64,000 nt of DNA from the NCBI RefSeq assembly GCF_040729435.1, contig NZ_CP160398.1, positions 4,030,001 through 4,094,000 of the forward strand, written 5' to 3'. The DNA is from Pseudomonas sp. HOU2. GTDB taxonomy: Bacteria; Pseudomonadota; Gammaproteobacteria; Pseudomonadales; Pseudomonadaceae. A program made the position numbers and the translations under genes. Below the pieces are notes generated by a model. The model worked only from the letters and a program-made list of their open reading frames with translations, had not been told where the DNA came from and searched no databases. Of the stretch, positions 35,190 to 44,725 are shown piece by piece. Position 1 is the stretch's first letter. Every line of letters starts with the position of its first letter.

Positions 35190-37103
35190 ATGTCCGTACG
35201 ACGCACACGTAAAGACGATGGCAGCCAATGGACAGTTGCGGACAGCCGCAGTGTTTACGGGATTCGCCATTGGGGGGCCGGGTATTTCGCGATCAATGAC
35301 GCCGGTCGCGTCGAAGTTCGTCCGAACGGCCCGAGCAGCTCGCCCATCGACCTGTTCGAACAAGTCGACCAACTGCGCAAGAGCGGCTTGTCCTTGCCGT
35401 TGCTGGTGCGTTTCCCCGACATCCTGCAAGACCGTGTCCGTCAGCTGACCGGTGCTTTCGACTCGAACATCGAGCGCCTGGAATACCAGAGCAAGTACAC
35501 CGCGCTGTACCCGATCAAGGTCAACCAGCAGGAAGCGGTGATCGAGAACATCATCGCCACCCAGAACGTTTCCATCGGTCTGGAAGCCGGCTCCAAGCCT
35601 GAGCTGCTGGCGGTGCTGGCGCTGGCGCCGAAGGGCGGCACCATCGTCTGCAACGGTTACAAGGACCGCGAGTTCATTCGTCTGGCGCTGATGGGCCAGA
35701 AGCTCGGCCACAACGTGTTCATCGTCATCGAAAAAGAATCCGAAGTCGGTCTGGTGATCGAAGAAGCCGCCTCGCTCAAGGTCAAACCGCAGGTTGGTTT
35801 GCGCGTGCGCCTGTCGTCGCTGGCCTCCTCGAAGTGGGCGGACACCGGTGGCGAGAAATCCAAATTCGGTCTGTCGGCGGCGCAACTGCTGTCGGTGGTC
35901 GAGCGCTTCCGCGCCGCCGGCCTCGATCAGGGCATTCGTCTGCTGCACTTCCATATGGGTTCGCAGATCGCCAACCTGGCTGACTATCAGCACGGTTTCA
36001 AGGAAGCCATCCGTTACTACGGCGAGTTGCGCAACCTGGGCCTGCCGGTCGATCACATCGACGTCGGCGGCGGTCTGGGTGTCGACTACGACGGTACCCA
36101 CTCGCGCAATGCCAGTTCGATCAACTACGACATGGACGACTACGCCGGTGTCGTGGTCGGTATGCTCAAGGAGTTCTGCGACGCGCAGAGCCTGCCGCAT
36201 CCGCACATCTTCTCCGAAAGCGGCCGCTCGCTGACCGCGCACCACGCGATGCTGGTGGTGCAGGTGACCGACGTCGAGAAACACAACGACGACGTACCGC
36301 AGATCGAAAACAAGGAAGCGCTGCCGGAAACCGTGCAGTGGCTGGTGGATCTGCTCGGCCCGACCGACATCGAAATGGTCACCGAAACCTACTGGCGTGC
36401 CACGCACTACATGAGCGACGTGGCTTCGCAGTACGCCGACGGCAAGCTGACCCTGGCGGAAAAAGCCCTGGCCGAGCAATGCTACTTCGCTGTGTGCCGC
36501 CGCCTGCACAACTCGTTGAAGGCGCGGCAGCGTTCGCACCGTCAGGTGCTCGACGAACTCAACGACAAGCTGGCCGACAAGTACATCTGCAACTTCTCGG
36601 TGTTCCAGAGCCTGCCGGACACCTGGGCGATCGATCAGGTACTGCCGATCATCCCGCTGCATCGTCTGGACGAAGAGCCGCTGCGCCGCGCCGTGCTGCA
36701 AGATCTGACCTGCGACTCCGACGGCAAGATCAACCAGTACGTCGACGAGCAGAGCATCGAGACCAGCCTGCCGGTACACGGTCTGAATGAAGGTGAAGAC
36801 TATCTGCTGGGCGTGTTCCTGGTCGGCGCCTATCAGGAAATTCTCGGCGACATGCACAACCTGTTCGGTGACACCGACTCGGTGAACATCTACCAGAACG
36901 CCGATGGCAGCGTGTACCACGCCGGTATCGAAACCCACGACACCATTGAAGACATGCTGCGTTACGTGCACTTGTCGCCGGAAGAACTGATGACCCACTA
37001 CCGCGACAAGTGCGCCAGTGCCCGCATCAGTGCCAGCGAACGCACGCAGTTCCTCGATGCCTTGCGTCTGGGTCTGACCCGCTCCTCCTACCTGTCTTCC
37101 TGA
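35190..37103 (+). CDS. speA: Biosynthetic arginine decarboxylase
   Basis: 637 residues. SpeA decarboxylates arginine to agmatine for putrescine synthesis, with pyridoxal phosphate and magnesium. The alanine-racemase-fold barrel carries the PLP lysine Lys110 in [15 protein letters not shown]. Later motifs are [24 protein letters not shown] and the catalytic-cysteine region [18 protein letters not shown] 35190 is preceded by AGGGGA. Full length for the family. It ends the syntenic core block. Confidence 0.97.
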   Translation: MSVRRTRKDDGSQWTVADSRSVYGIRHWGAGYFAINDAGRVEVRPNGPSSSPIDLFEQVDQLRKSGLSLPLLVRFPDILQDRVRQLTGAFDSNIERLEYQSKYTALYPIKVNQQEAVIENIIATQNVSIGLEAGSKPELLAVLALAPKGGTIVCNGYKDREFIRLALMGQKLGHNVFIVIEKESEVGLVIEEAASLKVKPQVGLRVRLSSLASSKWADTGGEKSKFGLSAAQLLSVVERFRAAGLDQGIRLLHFHMGSQIANLADYQHGFKEAIRYYGELRNLGLPVDHIDVGGGLGVDYDGTHSRNASSINYDMDDYAGVVVGMLKEFCDAQSLPHPHIFSESGRSLTAHHAMLVVQVTDVEKHNDDVPQIENKEALPETVQWLVDLLGPTDIEMVTETYWRATHYMSDVASQYADGKLTLAEKALAEQCYFAVCRRLHNSLKARQRSHRQVLDELNDKLADKYICNFSVFQSLPDTWAIDQVLPIIPLHRLDEEPLRRAVLQDLTCDSDGKINQYVDEQSIETSLPVHGLNEGEDYLLGVFLVGAYQEILGDMHNLFGDTDSVNIYQNADGSVYHAGIETHDTIEDMLRYVHLSPEELMTHYRDKCASARISASERTQFLDALRLGLTRSSYLSS

Positions 37104-37116
37104 GTCAGGTCTGTTG

Positions 37117-37171
37117 CACCGGGTTGTCTGAAATTTTCCCTCAGGCTGTGGAAAATTCGGATGACCCGGTG
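37117..37171. terminator. Two-tier stem-loop after speA
   Basis: CACCGGGT (37117-37124) is the exact inverse of ACCCGGTG (37164-37171), and nested inside AATTTTCC (37132-37139) is the exact inverse of GGAAAATT (37150-37157). It begins 13 bases after the speA stop. No T run follows, so it may be a factor-assisted terminator or an mRNA 3'-end stabiliser. Confidence 0.6.
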
Positions 37172-37333
37172 GGACATCTCCCAAATTTCCCGAGAAATGA
37201 CTGCCTGGCACAGTCCGTAGAGTCATACGGTCTGCTTTTCGCGTAGGTCATTTCCTAAGTTGTACTTCAGCTCTCTACTCGGCCCTGGCTCTCGGCGAGA
37301 ATCCCCGGCCGCCCCTCCTGTAGAGATCCGCCC

Positions 37334-38671
37334 ATGTTCGAATCAGTCAACGAGCCGTCGTTTCGTCTCGATGTAGCGGGGCTGCCCGACCCCTTCGAGG
37401 TGCTGGCCTTTACCGGAAGTGAGGGCATCAGCGAACCCTTTGTCTTTACCATCGATCTGTTGATCGATGATCCGCAATTGAATCTGGCCGGTCTGCTGTA
37501 TCGCTCGGCGTTCCTGCAGTTCGGCCCCTTGCAAAATGGCTTGAGCGGACAGTTGCAGAGTGTGGTCCAGCATGAGCACGGTGAGGGTTGCCGATTGTGT
37601 CGGGTGACCCTGGAGCCGAAGCTGAGTTGTCTGGCACTGCGTTTCAGTCAGCGGATTTTCAGCAGTCAGTGTGTGCCGCAGATCCTCGCGCAGGTGCTCA
37701 AGGAGCATGGAATCACTGGCACGCAATGCCGCTTTGATTTGCACGGCGACTACCCGGTGCGGACCTTTTGCACGCAATACCGTGAATCGGACCTGCAATT
37801 TGTACAGCGGCTGTGCGCGCAGGCACGGATTCATTACTACTTCGAACATCGTCCCAACGGACACTGTCTGGTCTTCGCCGATGATCCGGTACGGTTGCCG
37901 GTTTCTGGTGTGGCCTCTGTGGACGCCGGCGCGAGCGCGCCTTCGGTAAGACGCTGGCAGATAGAGGTGCAGGCCGCGGATGCGCACGTGCAGACCGTCG
38001 GCACCCGCAAAGCTTATGGCCACAGCGATCTGCCGAGCTTGCGCAGCGCACAGTGGCTGACGCTGACCGCGCATCCCCTGGCCGAGTGCAACCGCCGCTG
38101 GTTGCTGAGCCGGATCGAACATCGTGCCGACGCCGGCAGCGAGCCGTCTTACAGCAACCGCATCGTTGCCAGCGCCCAGGCGCCTCTGCCCATGCCGGCC
38201 AGCACTTGTGCCAGACCGCGCATGCACAGCCTGCAACGTGCCTGGGTGGTGACGGTCGACGAACCGCAGCCCGACGATCAGCGGCCGGTGGCCGTGCAAT
38301 TCGACTGGGTCTATCAGGGCGAAGGCGCTGCCGCCAGCCACTGTTGGCTACCGCTCGCGGCGGCGTTGAGCGACGCGTCGCTGGCATCCTTGCGTGAAGG
38401 TGTCGAGGTGGTGGTGAGTTTTCATGAGGGCGACCCGGATCAGCCAGTGATCAGTGGCGTGCTGCAGGAACCGGTGCTGATCGAGGACTGCGCAGAGGCA
38501 TTGGCACTGCCGGACGTGCTGCCGAGCGCAGGTCTGGCGCAATGGCTCAAGTCCGCCGAACCGCTGTTGCTGTTGTGCCTGATGCCCGGCGGTGGCAGTT
38601 ACAACCACTGCACGGCGTCGATCTGCAGTTGTCGGCTGGTCGCCTCGCTGGATCAGGGCGCCGCCACTTGA
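37334..38671 (+). CDS. Short VgrG-like type VI secretion spike protein
   Basis: 445 residues, shorter than typical VgrG (600 or more). The gp27-like part is clear (FEVLAFTGSEGISEPFVF; RESDLQFVQRLCAQARIHYY; VFADDPVRL). A gp5/OB-fold segment follows (RPVAVQFDWVYQGEG; VVSFHEGDPDQPVISGVL). The long C-terminal beta-helix is missing. Instead the protein ends in a short Cys-rich tail, LMPGGGSYNHC...CSCRL. ATG 37334 has only a weak ribosome-binding site. The stop overlaps the DUF4123 gene. No other T6SS structural genes are in the window, so this is an orphan vgrG. Confidence 0.85.
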   Translation: MFESVNEPSFRLDVAGLPDPFEVLAFTGSEGISEPFVFTIDLLIDDPQLNLAGLLYRSAFLQFGPLQNGLSGQLQSVVQHEHGEGCRLCRVTLEPKLSCLALRFSQRIFSSQCVPQILAQVLKEHGITGTQCRFDLHGDYPVRTFCTQYRESDLQFVQRLCAQARIHYYFEHRPNGHCLVFADDPVRLPVSGVASVDAGASAPSVRRWQIEVQAADAHVQTVGTRKAYGHSDLPSLRSAQWLTLTAHPLAECNRRWLLSRIEHRADAGSEPSYSNRIVASAQAPLPMPASTCARPRMHSLQRAWVVTVDEPQPDDQRPVAVQFDWVYQGEGAAASHCWLPLAAALSDASLASLREGVEVVVSFHEGDPDQPVISGVLQEPVLIEDCAEALALPDVLPSAGLAQWLKSAEPLLLLCLMPGGGSYNHCTASICSCRLVASLDQGAAT

Positions 38672-39462
38672 GCGGCGTCGGGTTTGCCCAGCAGGCACAG
38701 TGGCTGTTGCTCGATGGCGCCGATACACAGCAGGCGCTGGCGACACTGCGTCAGGGCTTCGCCGGTGTACATTGCACGCGGCTGTTCGAGGGCACCGAGT
38801 TTCAGGCGGTGAGCGATCAAGGGCCGCTGTTGGTCGAATTGCACGAGAGCCCGGCACTGGCTGCACTGTGTTATCGCGATCCGCAGACCTGGCGTGGTCT
38901 GCTGCTTGCCAGCGATGCCTCGCCACCGATACTGCTGCGTCACCTGCGGCGGATGCTGACGGTTTCGTTCGGGCTCAATCACCGCGCCTTGCTCGGTTAC
39001 TACAACCAGCAGACAGCGAGTTATTTCTTCGATGCCTGCGATGCCGCCGACTTGAGTCGCTGGCTCGGGCCGATCCGCCTGCTGCGCTGGTTCGGCGGCA
39101 CCTGGGCCGACCTCGCCATCGGCAGTCAGGGCTGGCAGCAACTGCGCAATCCGCAGTGGGCGGTCGAGCCGCTGGGGATCGACGAAAGCCTTACCCATCG
39201 TCAGCGCGAACGTTTGCAAAGTTGCCTGCTGGAACAACACATCTGGCGCTGGTGCCAATCAATGGGAACCGACTACGCGCGCATGGCCTCCCATGTGCAG
39301 GAGGGGCTGAGCCTGGGGTTCAGCGACCGCACGGTGCTGGATGGCTGGCTGTGGCTACGCTTGCAGCATCCGCGGGCGCAACTGCCCGGCGTGCCGGACG
39401 GCCTGAGCCAGCAGGAACGCCTCGATCATGTGCGACAACACTGGCAGACAGATCAACCCTGA
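38668..39462 (+). CDS. DUF4123 type VI effector adaptor
   Basis: 264 residues from TTG 38668, which overlaps the VgrG stop (TTGA). The frame is open further upstream, but that part reads as a shadow of vgrG. DUF4123 proteins (Tap/TEC) load a cognate effector onto VgrG. Recognisable pieces: AQWLLLDGADTQQALATL near the start, RLFEGTEFQAVSDQGPLLVE, and GYYNQQTASYFFDACDAADL. Context predicts that its cargo is encoded next door at 39475. Confidence 0.85.
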   Translation: MSGVGFAQQAQWLLLDGADTQQALATLRQGFAGVHCTRLFEGTEFQAVSDQGPLLVELHESPALAALCYRDPQTWRGLLLASDASPPILLRHLRRMLTVSFGLNHRALLGYYNQQTASYFFDACDAADLSRWLGPIRLLRWFGGTWADLAIGSQGWQQLRNPQWAVEPLGIDESLTHRQRERLQSCLLEQHIWRWCQSMGTDYARMASHVQEGLSLGFSDRTVLDGWLWLRLQHPRAQLPGVPDGLSQQERLDHVRQHWQTDQP

Positions 39463-39474
39463 GGTGCGGCATCC

Positions 39475-40350
39475 ATGGCAAACCCTCTGTGGCAACGGTT
39501 CGGCGCGATGCTTGGCGGGTTCCTGATGCTGGTGCTGACCGGGTGCTCCCCGGTCAAGGTGCTCAATGCACTGACCCCCGCCGACACGTTCCACAGAACC
39601 GTCGGAATAACCTATGGCGATGATCCGCGACAGAAGCTCGACGTCTACGTGCCACGCCATTCGCTGGAGGGCGCGCCGGTGGTGGTGTTCTTCTACGGCG
39701 GCAGCTGGAACAGCGGTGATCGCGGCGATTACGCGTTTGTCGGCGAGGCGCTGGCGTCGCGGGGGATTATCGCGGTGCTGGCGGATTATCGGCTGTACCC
39801 GCAAGTGCGCTATCCGTTGTTTCTTGAAGACTCGGCGCGGGCGGTGGCCTGGACCCGGGCGCATATCCGCGAATACTCCGGCAACCCGCAACGGTTGTAC
39901 CTGATGGGCCACAGTTCCGGCGCTTACAACGCGGCGATGCTGGCGCTGGATCCTGGCCTGCTGGGTGCGGTGGGCATGTCGCCAAAAGACCTCAGCGGCT
40001 GGATCGGCCTGGCCGGGCCGTATGATTTTCTGCCGATCGAGAATCCGCAGGTGCGTCCGGTGTTCTTCTGGCCCGACTCACCACCGCAATCGCAGCCGAT
40101 CAACCATGTCAGGCAAGGCGAGCCTCCGGCGCTGCTGATCGCCGCGACCAGGGACAATCTGGTCAACCCGACGCGCAACACCGCAGGCCTGGCGCGCAAA
40201 CTGCGCGAGGCCGGTGTGCCGGTGCAGGATCTGTACTACTCGCGCCCCAATCATGTGACGCTGGTGGCGAGTCTGTCGCGGCCACTTCGACGGCTGGCGC
40301 CGGTGCTCGATCAGGTCGTCGGGTTCGTCAAACACACACCGGCTCAGTGA
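39475..40350 (+). CDS. Alpha/beta-hydrolase lipoprotein (esterase), possible T6SS cargo
   Basis: 291 residues. The N-terminus (GGFLMLVLTGC, Cys24) is a lipoprotein signal. The alpha/beta-hydrolase part has the oxyanion-hole motif VFFYGGSWNSGDRG, nucleophile Ser147 in GHSSG, Asp227 in ATRDNLVNP and His260 in RPNHVTL, as in carbohydrate or carboxyl esterases of the HSL/BD-FAE type. It starts 12 bases after the DUF4123 gene. The cassette order spike-adaptor-enzyme suggests an effector, but a Sec lipoprotein signal is unusual for a T6SS cargo, so it may be an envelope esterase. No immunity gene is apparent. It overlaps the convergent MATE gene by seven bases. Confidence 0.85.
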   Translation: MANPLWQRFGAMLGGFLMLVLTGCSPVKVLNALTPADTFHRTVGITYGDDPRQKLDVYVPRHSLEGAPVVVFFYGGSWNSGDRGDYAFVGEALASRGIIAVLADYRLYPQVRYPLFLEDSARAVAWTRAHIREYSGNPQRLYLMGHSSGAYNAAMLALDPGLLGAVGMSPKDLSGWIGLAGPYDFLPIENPQVRPVFFWPDSPPQSQPINHVRQGEPPALLIAATRDNLVNPTRNTAGLARKLREAGVPVQDLYYSRPNHVTLVASLSRPLRRLAPVLDQVVGFVKHTPAQ

Positions 40351-41693
40351 GCGGCACCGCTGAACCAGCCGTCGTCGCGCCGCAGCCACAGGGCCAGTGC
40401 GCCGAGGGTCAGGCTGCGCAAGATCATGAACAGCAGGAACGTTATCCACAGCCCATGATTGCCCAGCCCTTGCAATGCCCAGGCGAACGGCAGCAGCAGG
40501 GCGACGGTCAGCAGCATGCCGTTGCGCATCTCCCGGGCGCGGGTGGCGCCGATGAACAGGCCATCGAGCAAGTAGCTCCACACCGCAATCAGCGGCAGTA
40601 CCGCCAGATACGGCAGATAGATGAACGCGGTGTCGCGCACGCTCTGGATGTCGGTCTGCATCTCAATAAACAAATGCCCGCCTAACAGAAACAGCGCGGC
40701 AAAACCGAGGCTGGCCAGCAACGACCAGCCGCCGGCCACCACCAGCGAACGGCGCAGCGCGAGCCGGTCGCGGGCGCCGATGGCGTGTCCGCACAACGCT
40801 TCAACCGCATGTGCCAGACCGTCCAGTGCATGCGCGGTCAACAGCAAGCCGTTGAGCAGCAGGGCGTTGGCTGCCACCGTGGCATCGCCCAATCGCGCAC
40901 CTTGCACGGTGATCAGGAAAAACACCGATTGCAGCGCCAGGCTGCGGATGAAAATATCGCGGTTGACCGCCAGCAACGGGCGCCAGCTCCGCCACAGCTT
41001 CAACGCTCCCCAGACGATGTGCCCGGGATAGGCGCGCAACGCGCCACGGGTCAGCCACAGGCCGAGCAGGGCGCCGCTCCACTCGGCGATCACCGAGGCC
41101 CGGGCCGAGCCGACCACGCCCCATTCCAGGCCAATCACGAACCACAGGTTCAGAGCGATGTTGATCAGGTTGGTGCTCAGCAGAATCGCCAGCGGCGCCC
41201 GGGCGTTCTGGGTGCCGAGAAACCAGCCGACCAGGGCGTAACTGGCCAACGCTGCCGGCAGCCCGAATAACCGGGTGTGGAAGAATTCGCGGGTCAGTTG
41301 ATCGAGCTCGGCTGAGGGCTGCATGAAGTGCAGGGCCACGCCGCTCAACGGCACGCCGAGGGTGCCGAGCACGATCGCCAGTCCCAGCGCCAGCAGCAAA
41401 CCCTGCAACAGAATCTGCCGCAACGCCGCGCCATCGCTGCGCCCGGCGGCCTGCGCGGCAAACCCGGTGGTGCCCATGCGCAGAAAGCCCATGGCCCAGG
41501 CGAGAAAGGTATAGAGGCTGGCGCCGACCGCCACCGCGCCCAATTGATGGGCGTGGGGCAGGTGACCGATGACGGTGCTGTCGACCAGCGCCACCAGCGG
41601 CACGGAAATATTCGAAAGAATCATCGGCGCGGCGAGCGCCCAGACCTTGCGGTGAGTCGGACGGTCGCGCCAGTCGGCAATCAGGTTGGACAT
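40344..41693 (-). CDS. MATE family efflux transporter (DinF-like)
   Basis: 449 residues with about twelve hydrophobic helices in two repeats. The start MSNLIADWRDRPTHRKVWAL then ALAAPMILSNISVPLVALVD and STVIGHLPHAHQLGAVAVG are typical of DinF-type MATE exporters, which expel cationic or toxic compounds using Na+ or H+. ATG 41693 follows a GGAG box. The substrate is unknown. It is convergent with and overlaps the esterase gene. Confidence 0.92.
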   Translation of the reverse strand: MSNLIADWRDRPTHRKVWALAAPMILSNISVPLVALVDSTVIGHLPHAHQLGAVAVGASLYTFLAWAMGFLRMGTTGFAAQAAGRSDGAALRQILLQGLLLALGLAIVLGTLGVPLSGVALHFMQPSAELDQLTREFFHTRLFGLPAALASYALVGWFLGTQNARAPLAILLSTNLINIALNLWFVIGLEWGVVGSARASVIAEWSGALLGLWLTRGALRAYPGHIVWGALKLWRSWRPLLAVNRDIFIRSLALQSVFFLITVQGARLGDATVAANALLLNGLLLTAHALDGLAHAVEALCGHAIGARDRLALRRSLVVAGGWSLLASLGFAALFLLGGHLFIEMQTDIQSVRDTAFIYLPYLAVLPLIAVWSYLLDGLFIGATRAREMRNGMLLTVALLLPFAWALQGLGNHGLWITFLLFMILRSLTLGALALWLRRDDGWFSGAAH

Positions 41694-41751
41694 GCGGGCT
41701 CCTTTGGGGAGCGGGGATTGTAGCGATTCATGCGGCCTGCGATGCAACCGA

Positions 41752-41840
41752 TGTGGGAGCGAGCCTGCTCGCGACAGCGGTGTGACATTCAGAACAGTTT
41801 TGACTGGTCTGACGCCTTCGCGAGCAGGCTCGCCCCCACA
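41752..41840. repeat. Extragenic palindrome, family 1
   Basis: TGTGGGAGCGAGCCTGCTCG (from 41752) faces CGAGCAGGCTCGCCCCCACA (to 41840), separated by about 45 unpaired bases. It lies between the MATE gene and the small membrane protein gene. Confidence 0.88.
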
Positions 41841-41848
41841 AGGGGGGG

Positions 41849-42142
41849 CTAATGGATGATCCAGCTCAACAACCACAACCCCAACAGCAGCCAGATGATC
41901 CCGGCAATGATCGACGCATTCATGAACGCGCGAATCGCCGACCACAACAGCATCAAACCGACGATCAGCGCGAGGATGCTGATGATCGAGGTGTCCATGC
42001 CCAGCGTCTTCGCCAGGCCATCGACAAAGTTGCCACCAGCGTTGCTGAGAATGTTGAACAGGCCGCTGAGCCCATCGACGATGAAACGGATGATCGAACC
42101 GAGTGCCTGGCCGAGCCATTCGAAAAAGCTTTCTACCTGCAT
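41849..42142 (-). CDS. Small hypothetical membrane protein
   Basis: 97 residues, function unknown. Two hydrophobic segments are visible: ISILALIVGLMLLWSAIRAF and ASIIAGIIWLLLGLWLLSW, preceded by an amphipathic start (MQVESFFEWLGQALGSIIRF). I chose ATG 42142; an upstream TTG at 42181 would add 13 residues that look non-conserved. The gene sits between two palindromic repeats, alone on its strand. Confidence 0.75.
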   Translation of the reverse strand: MQVESFFEWLGQALGSIIRFIVDGLSGLFNILSNAGGNFVDGLAKTLGMDTSIISILALIVGLMLLWSAIRAFMNASIIAGIIWLLLGLWLLSWIIH

Positions 42143-42240
42143 GTGTTCATCCTGATGAAAGAGCTGAGCCTTGGGCCACAACGCAGGTGGCCGAGTTCCC
42201 TGTCAGGAGTATGGCCCAATGCTGCGCCGAACGGAAAATC

Positions 42241-42325
42241 TGTAGGAGCTGCCGCAGGCTGCGATCTTTTGCTGTTGATTTTCAAGGGCAAGATCAAAAG
42301 ATCGCAGCCTGCGGCAGCTCCAACA
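42241..42325. repeat. Extragenic palindrome, family 2 (symmetric form)
   Basis: TGTAGGAGCTGCCGCAGGCT opens the left arm and AGCCTGCGGCAGCTCCAACA closes the right arm; both flank GATCTTTTG/CAAAAGATC. Unlike the copies at 28456 and 34386 both arms have the same CTGCGGCAGCTC end. Confidence 0.88.
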
Positions 42326-42381
42326 TGGGCCTTGCCTTCAACGCGCAACCCCCCGAAGCTATACGCCTTCAGGAGAACCCG

Positions 42382-42684
42382 ATGAACCTTGTTGAACTGA
42401 CCGAACGCCTGCACGCCATTCGCGACCGCAATGACTGGCGGCAATTTCACAGCCCGAAAAACCTCGCCATGGCCGCCAGCGTGGAAATGTCCGAGCTGGT
42501 GGAGATCTTCCAATGGCTGACTGAAGACCAGTCGCGCCAGTTGCCGGCGGACAAACTGGCGCATGCCGGGCAGGAAGTCGGCGACATCGTCCTGTACCTG
42601 TTGCTGCTGTGCAGCGAGTTGGGGCTGGACATGAATGAAGTGGTGCGCAGCAAGCTCGCCGACAGCGAACGGCGGTTCAGCTGA
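42382..42684 (+). CDS. MazG-like nucleotide pyrophosphohydrolase
   Basis: 100 residues. An all-alpha NTP pyrophosphohydrolase of the MazG/dCTPase-like group that removes pyrophosphate from (d)NTPs. The metal-binding pattern is visible: EMSELVEIFQWL (E-x-x-E) and EVGDIVLYLLLL (E-x-x-D). ATG 42382 follows AGGAGA. The last base of its stop is the first base of cmoM, so the two are coupled. Confidence 0.9.
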   Translation: MNLVELTERLHAIRDRNDWRQFHSPKNLAMAASVEMSELVEIFQWLTEDQSRQLPADKLAHAGQEVGDIVLYLLLLCSELGLDMNEVVRSKLADSERRFS

Positions 42685-43433
42685 TGAGCGACCGGCATTT
42701 CGATCAGTTGGCGACCCGGTTCGCCGAAAAAATCTACGGCGGCGCCAAAGGTGCGATTCGCCTTGCGGTGCTGCAGGCCGACCTAGCCGAAGCGCTGCCG
42801 GATCGGCCATTGCGCGTTCTGGACATTGGCGGTGGTCTGGGCCACATGTCGCTGTGGCTGGCCGAACGCGGCCATGAAGTGACCTTCACCGAACCGGCCG
42901 AACCGATGCTCGAAGGTGCCCGCCAGCGCTTCGCCGAAGCCGGGCAGAGCGCGACGTTCATTCAGGCGCCGTGGCAGGAGCTGCTCGGTCAGCTCACTGA
43001 ACCGTACGATCTGGTGATCTGCCACGCCGTGCTCGAGTGGCTGGCCGAACCCCATGCGATCCTGCCGGTGTTGCATCAGTTGACCAAACCCGGTGGCTGG
43101 CTGTCGCTGGCGTTCTACAACCGTGATGCACTGATCTATCGCAACCTGCTCAAAGGCCATTTCAAGAAAATGCGCAAGAACAGCATGGCCGGTGAAAAGC
43201 AGAGCCTGACCCCGCAGCAACCGCTCGATCCGCGGGAATTGGCAACGCAACTCGCAGGCTTGTGGCAGGTCGAAACCCAGAGCGGGATCCGGGTTTTCCA
43301 CGACTACATGCCGGTGGAATTTCAGGCCCGCGCCGAACTGGCGGATTTGCTGGAGATGGAGCTCGCTCACCGTCGCCACCCAAGCTTCGCCGGGCTTGGG
43401 CGTTACTTGCACTGGATCTGCCGGCCGATCTGA
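42684..43433 (+). CDS. cmoM: tRNA 5-carboxymethoxyuridine methyltransferase
   Basis: 249 residues. CmoM methylates the cmo5U34 carboxyl group in certain tRNAs. It is a class I SAM methylase: LRVLDIGGGLGHMSLWLAER is motif I, EVTFTEPAEPMLEGARQRF follows, and VICHAVLEWLAEP and GGWLSLAFYNRDALIYRNLL are characteristic of CmoM (formerly SmtA). ATG 42684 overlaps the stop of the MazG-like gene. Confidence 0.92.
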   Translation: MSDRHFDQLATRFAEKIYGGAKGAIRLAVLQADLAEALPDRPLRVLDIGGGLGHMSLWLAERGHEVTFTEPAEPMLEGARQRFAEAGQSATFIQAPWQELLGQLTEPYDLVICHAVLEWLAEPHAILPVLHQLTKPGGWLSLAFYNRDALIYRNLLKGHFKKMRKNSMAGEKQSLTPQQPLDPRELATQLAGLWQVETQSGIRVFHDYMPVEFQARAELADLLEMELAHRRHPSFAGLGRYLHWICRPI

Positions 43434-43445
43434 TCGGAGCACCCC

Positions 43446-44057
43446 ATGAAAGCTCAATCCGGTTTATTGCTGATCTGCCTGGGACTGGCCGCCTGCCAGG
43501 GCAGCAACCCCTACGTCGCGCAGTCGCGGCCGTTGCCGCCGGCGCCGCCGCAAGCGGCCAATACGTTTGATCGCAGCGCCTACCCGGCGCCGCCACGCGA
43601 TTACGGGCGCTATCGCAGCTGGGCCTGGTTCAACGGCCAATTGCCGCCGGGCACGGCCTGGGCCGATTCGGCGCAAGTGGCCGAAGCGGTGAGCAATGCG
43701 CTGGATCAGCGTGGGCTGCGCCCGTTGCACGACAATCGTCCGGCCGATTTGCTGGTCAGCGCCAATCTGCGTCTGGAGACCCGTTTGCGTCAGGTGCAGG
43801 ACGACTACGGCTACTACGGCGGATACGGTGGCTATGATCGTTATGGTCGCGGTTACGGCATGTACAACACCGTGCCGATTGTTCGTACCTATCAGGAGCA
43901 GGTCGTGGTGGTGCAGGTCAATCTGTTCGACGCCGGCACCGGGCAACCGGTGTGGAGCGCCAGTGCCGAAACCGCCAATCAGGGTAGCCAACTGGTGCGC
44001 ACCGACGCCATTCGCGAGGCTCTGGAAAAAGCCCTATCGGCCTATCCGCCGAGCTAG
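43446..44057 (+). CDS. DUF4136 lipoprotein, first copy
   Basis: 203 residues. A signal with lipobox ([10 protein letters not shown]) predicts an outer-membrane lipoprotein. The DUF4136 body has [40 protein letters not shown] and [20 protein letters not shown] Tyr/Gly-rich insert ([20 protein letters not shown]) lies in the middle. Function unknown. A related gene follows at 44109. Confidence 0.9.
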   Translation: MKAQSGLLLICLGLAACQGSNPYVAQSRPLPPAPPQAANTFDRSAYPAPPRDYGRYRSWAWFNGQLPPGTAWADSAQVAEAVSNALDQRGLRPLHDNRPADLLVSANLRLETRLRQVQDDYGYYGGYGGYDRYGRGYGMYNTVPIVRTYQEQVVVVQVNLFDAGTGQPVWSASAETANQGSQLVRTDAIREALEKALSAYPPS

Positions 44058-44108
44058 ACTTCATGTGAGAACGCTTCGCAGGTTCAGGCCTTCAACCGGA
44101 GAACAACC

Positions 44109-44666
44109 ATGTTCCGTCGTCTTGCTTTACTGGCCATGGCCGCGCTGCTCAGTGCCTGCGCTGCCAACCAGGTCAACCATGATTTCGACGCCAGCCGCGA
44201 CTTCGCCGCCTATCGCAGCTGGAGCTGGAAAGAACCCGCGCTGCAATACCGCCCGGATGATCCACGGATCAAGAGCGACCTGACCGAGCAACGCATCCGC
44301 CAGGCCGTCAGCGATCAACTTGACCAGCGTGGTTTGCGTCCCGCCGCCGCCGGGGCCAAGGGCGACCTTAGCGTGCAGACCTATCTGATCGTCGAGGATC
44401 GCCAGCAGCAAGTGACCACCAACTACGGCGGCGGCTGGGGTGGCCCGTGGAACGGTTACTGGGGCGCGCCGATGTACAACGAAACCCGCAACATCACCTA
44501 CAAGGTGGCAACGATCCAGATCGACCTGCTTGATGGCAAGGACGGCAAACTGGTGTGGCGCGGCAGCGATGAGCAGATGCTCAGCAGCACGCCCAATCCC
44601 GAAGATCGCAGCAATGCGGTGCGCGAAACCGTCAGCCGGATATTGGCCAACTATCCACCACGCTAG
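44109..44666 (+). CDS. DUF4136 lipoprotein, second copy
   Basis: 185 residues, a paralogue of the preceding gene. Lipobox at MAALLSACAANQ. Shared motifs are [33 protein letters not shown] and IQIDLLDGKDGKLVWRG; the Tyr/Gly insert is replaced by a Gly/Trp-rich one. Function unknown. It ends at a strong terminator, and both copies probably share one transcript. Confidence 0.9.
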   Translation: MFRRLALLAMAALLSACAANQVNHDFDASRDFAAYRSWSWKEPALQYRPDDPRIKSDLTEQRIRQAVSDQLDQRGLRPAAAGAKGDLSVQTYLIVEDRQQQVTTNYGGGWGGPWNGYWGAPMYNETRNITYKVATIQIDLLDGKDGKLVWRGSDEQMLSSTPNPEDRSNAVRETVSRILANYPPR

Positions 44667-44674
44667 TCCGCTGT

Positions 44675-44707
44675 AAAAAAAGGGAGCCCAAGAGGCTCCC
44701 ATTTTTT
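44675..44707 (+). terminator. Terminator of the DUF4136 gene pair
   Basis: GGGAGCC (44682-44688) pairs with GGCTCCC (44694-44700) across a five-base loop, with seven A before and ATTTTTT after. Confidence 0.92.
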
Positions 44708-44725
44708 GCCCACCACAAATCCCCC

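Noticed and set aside
38542..38670. Frameshift explaining the short VgrG.
   Set aside because: The overlapping frame does not continue VgrG sequence; the short form with a GGGSxxHC tail appears natural and is coupled to the DUF4123 gene.
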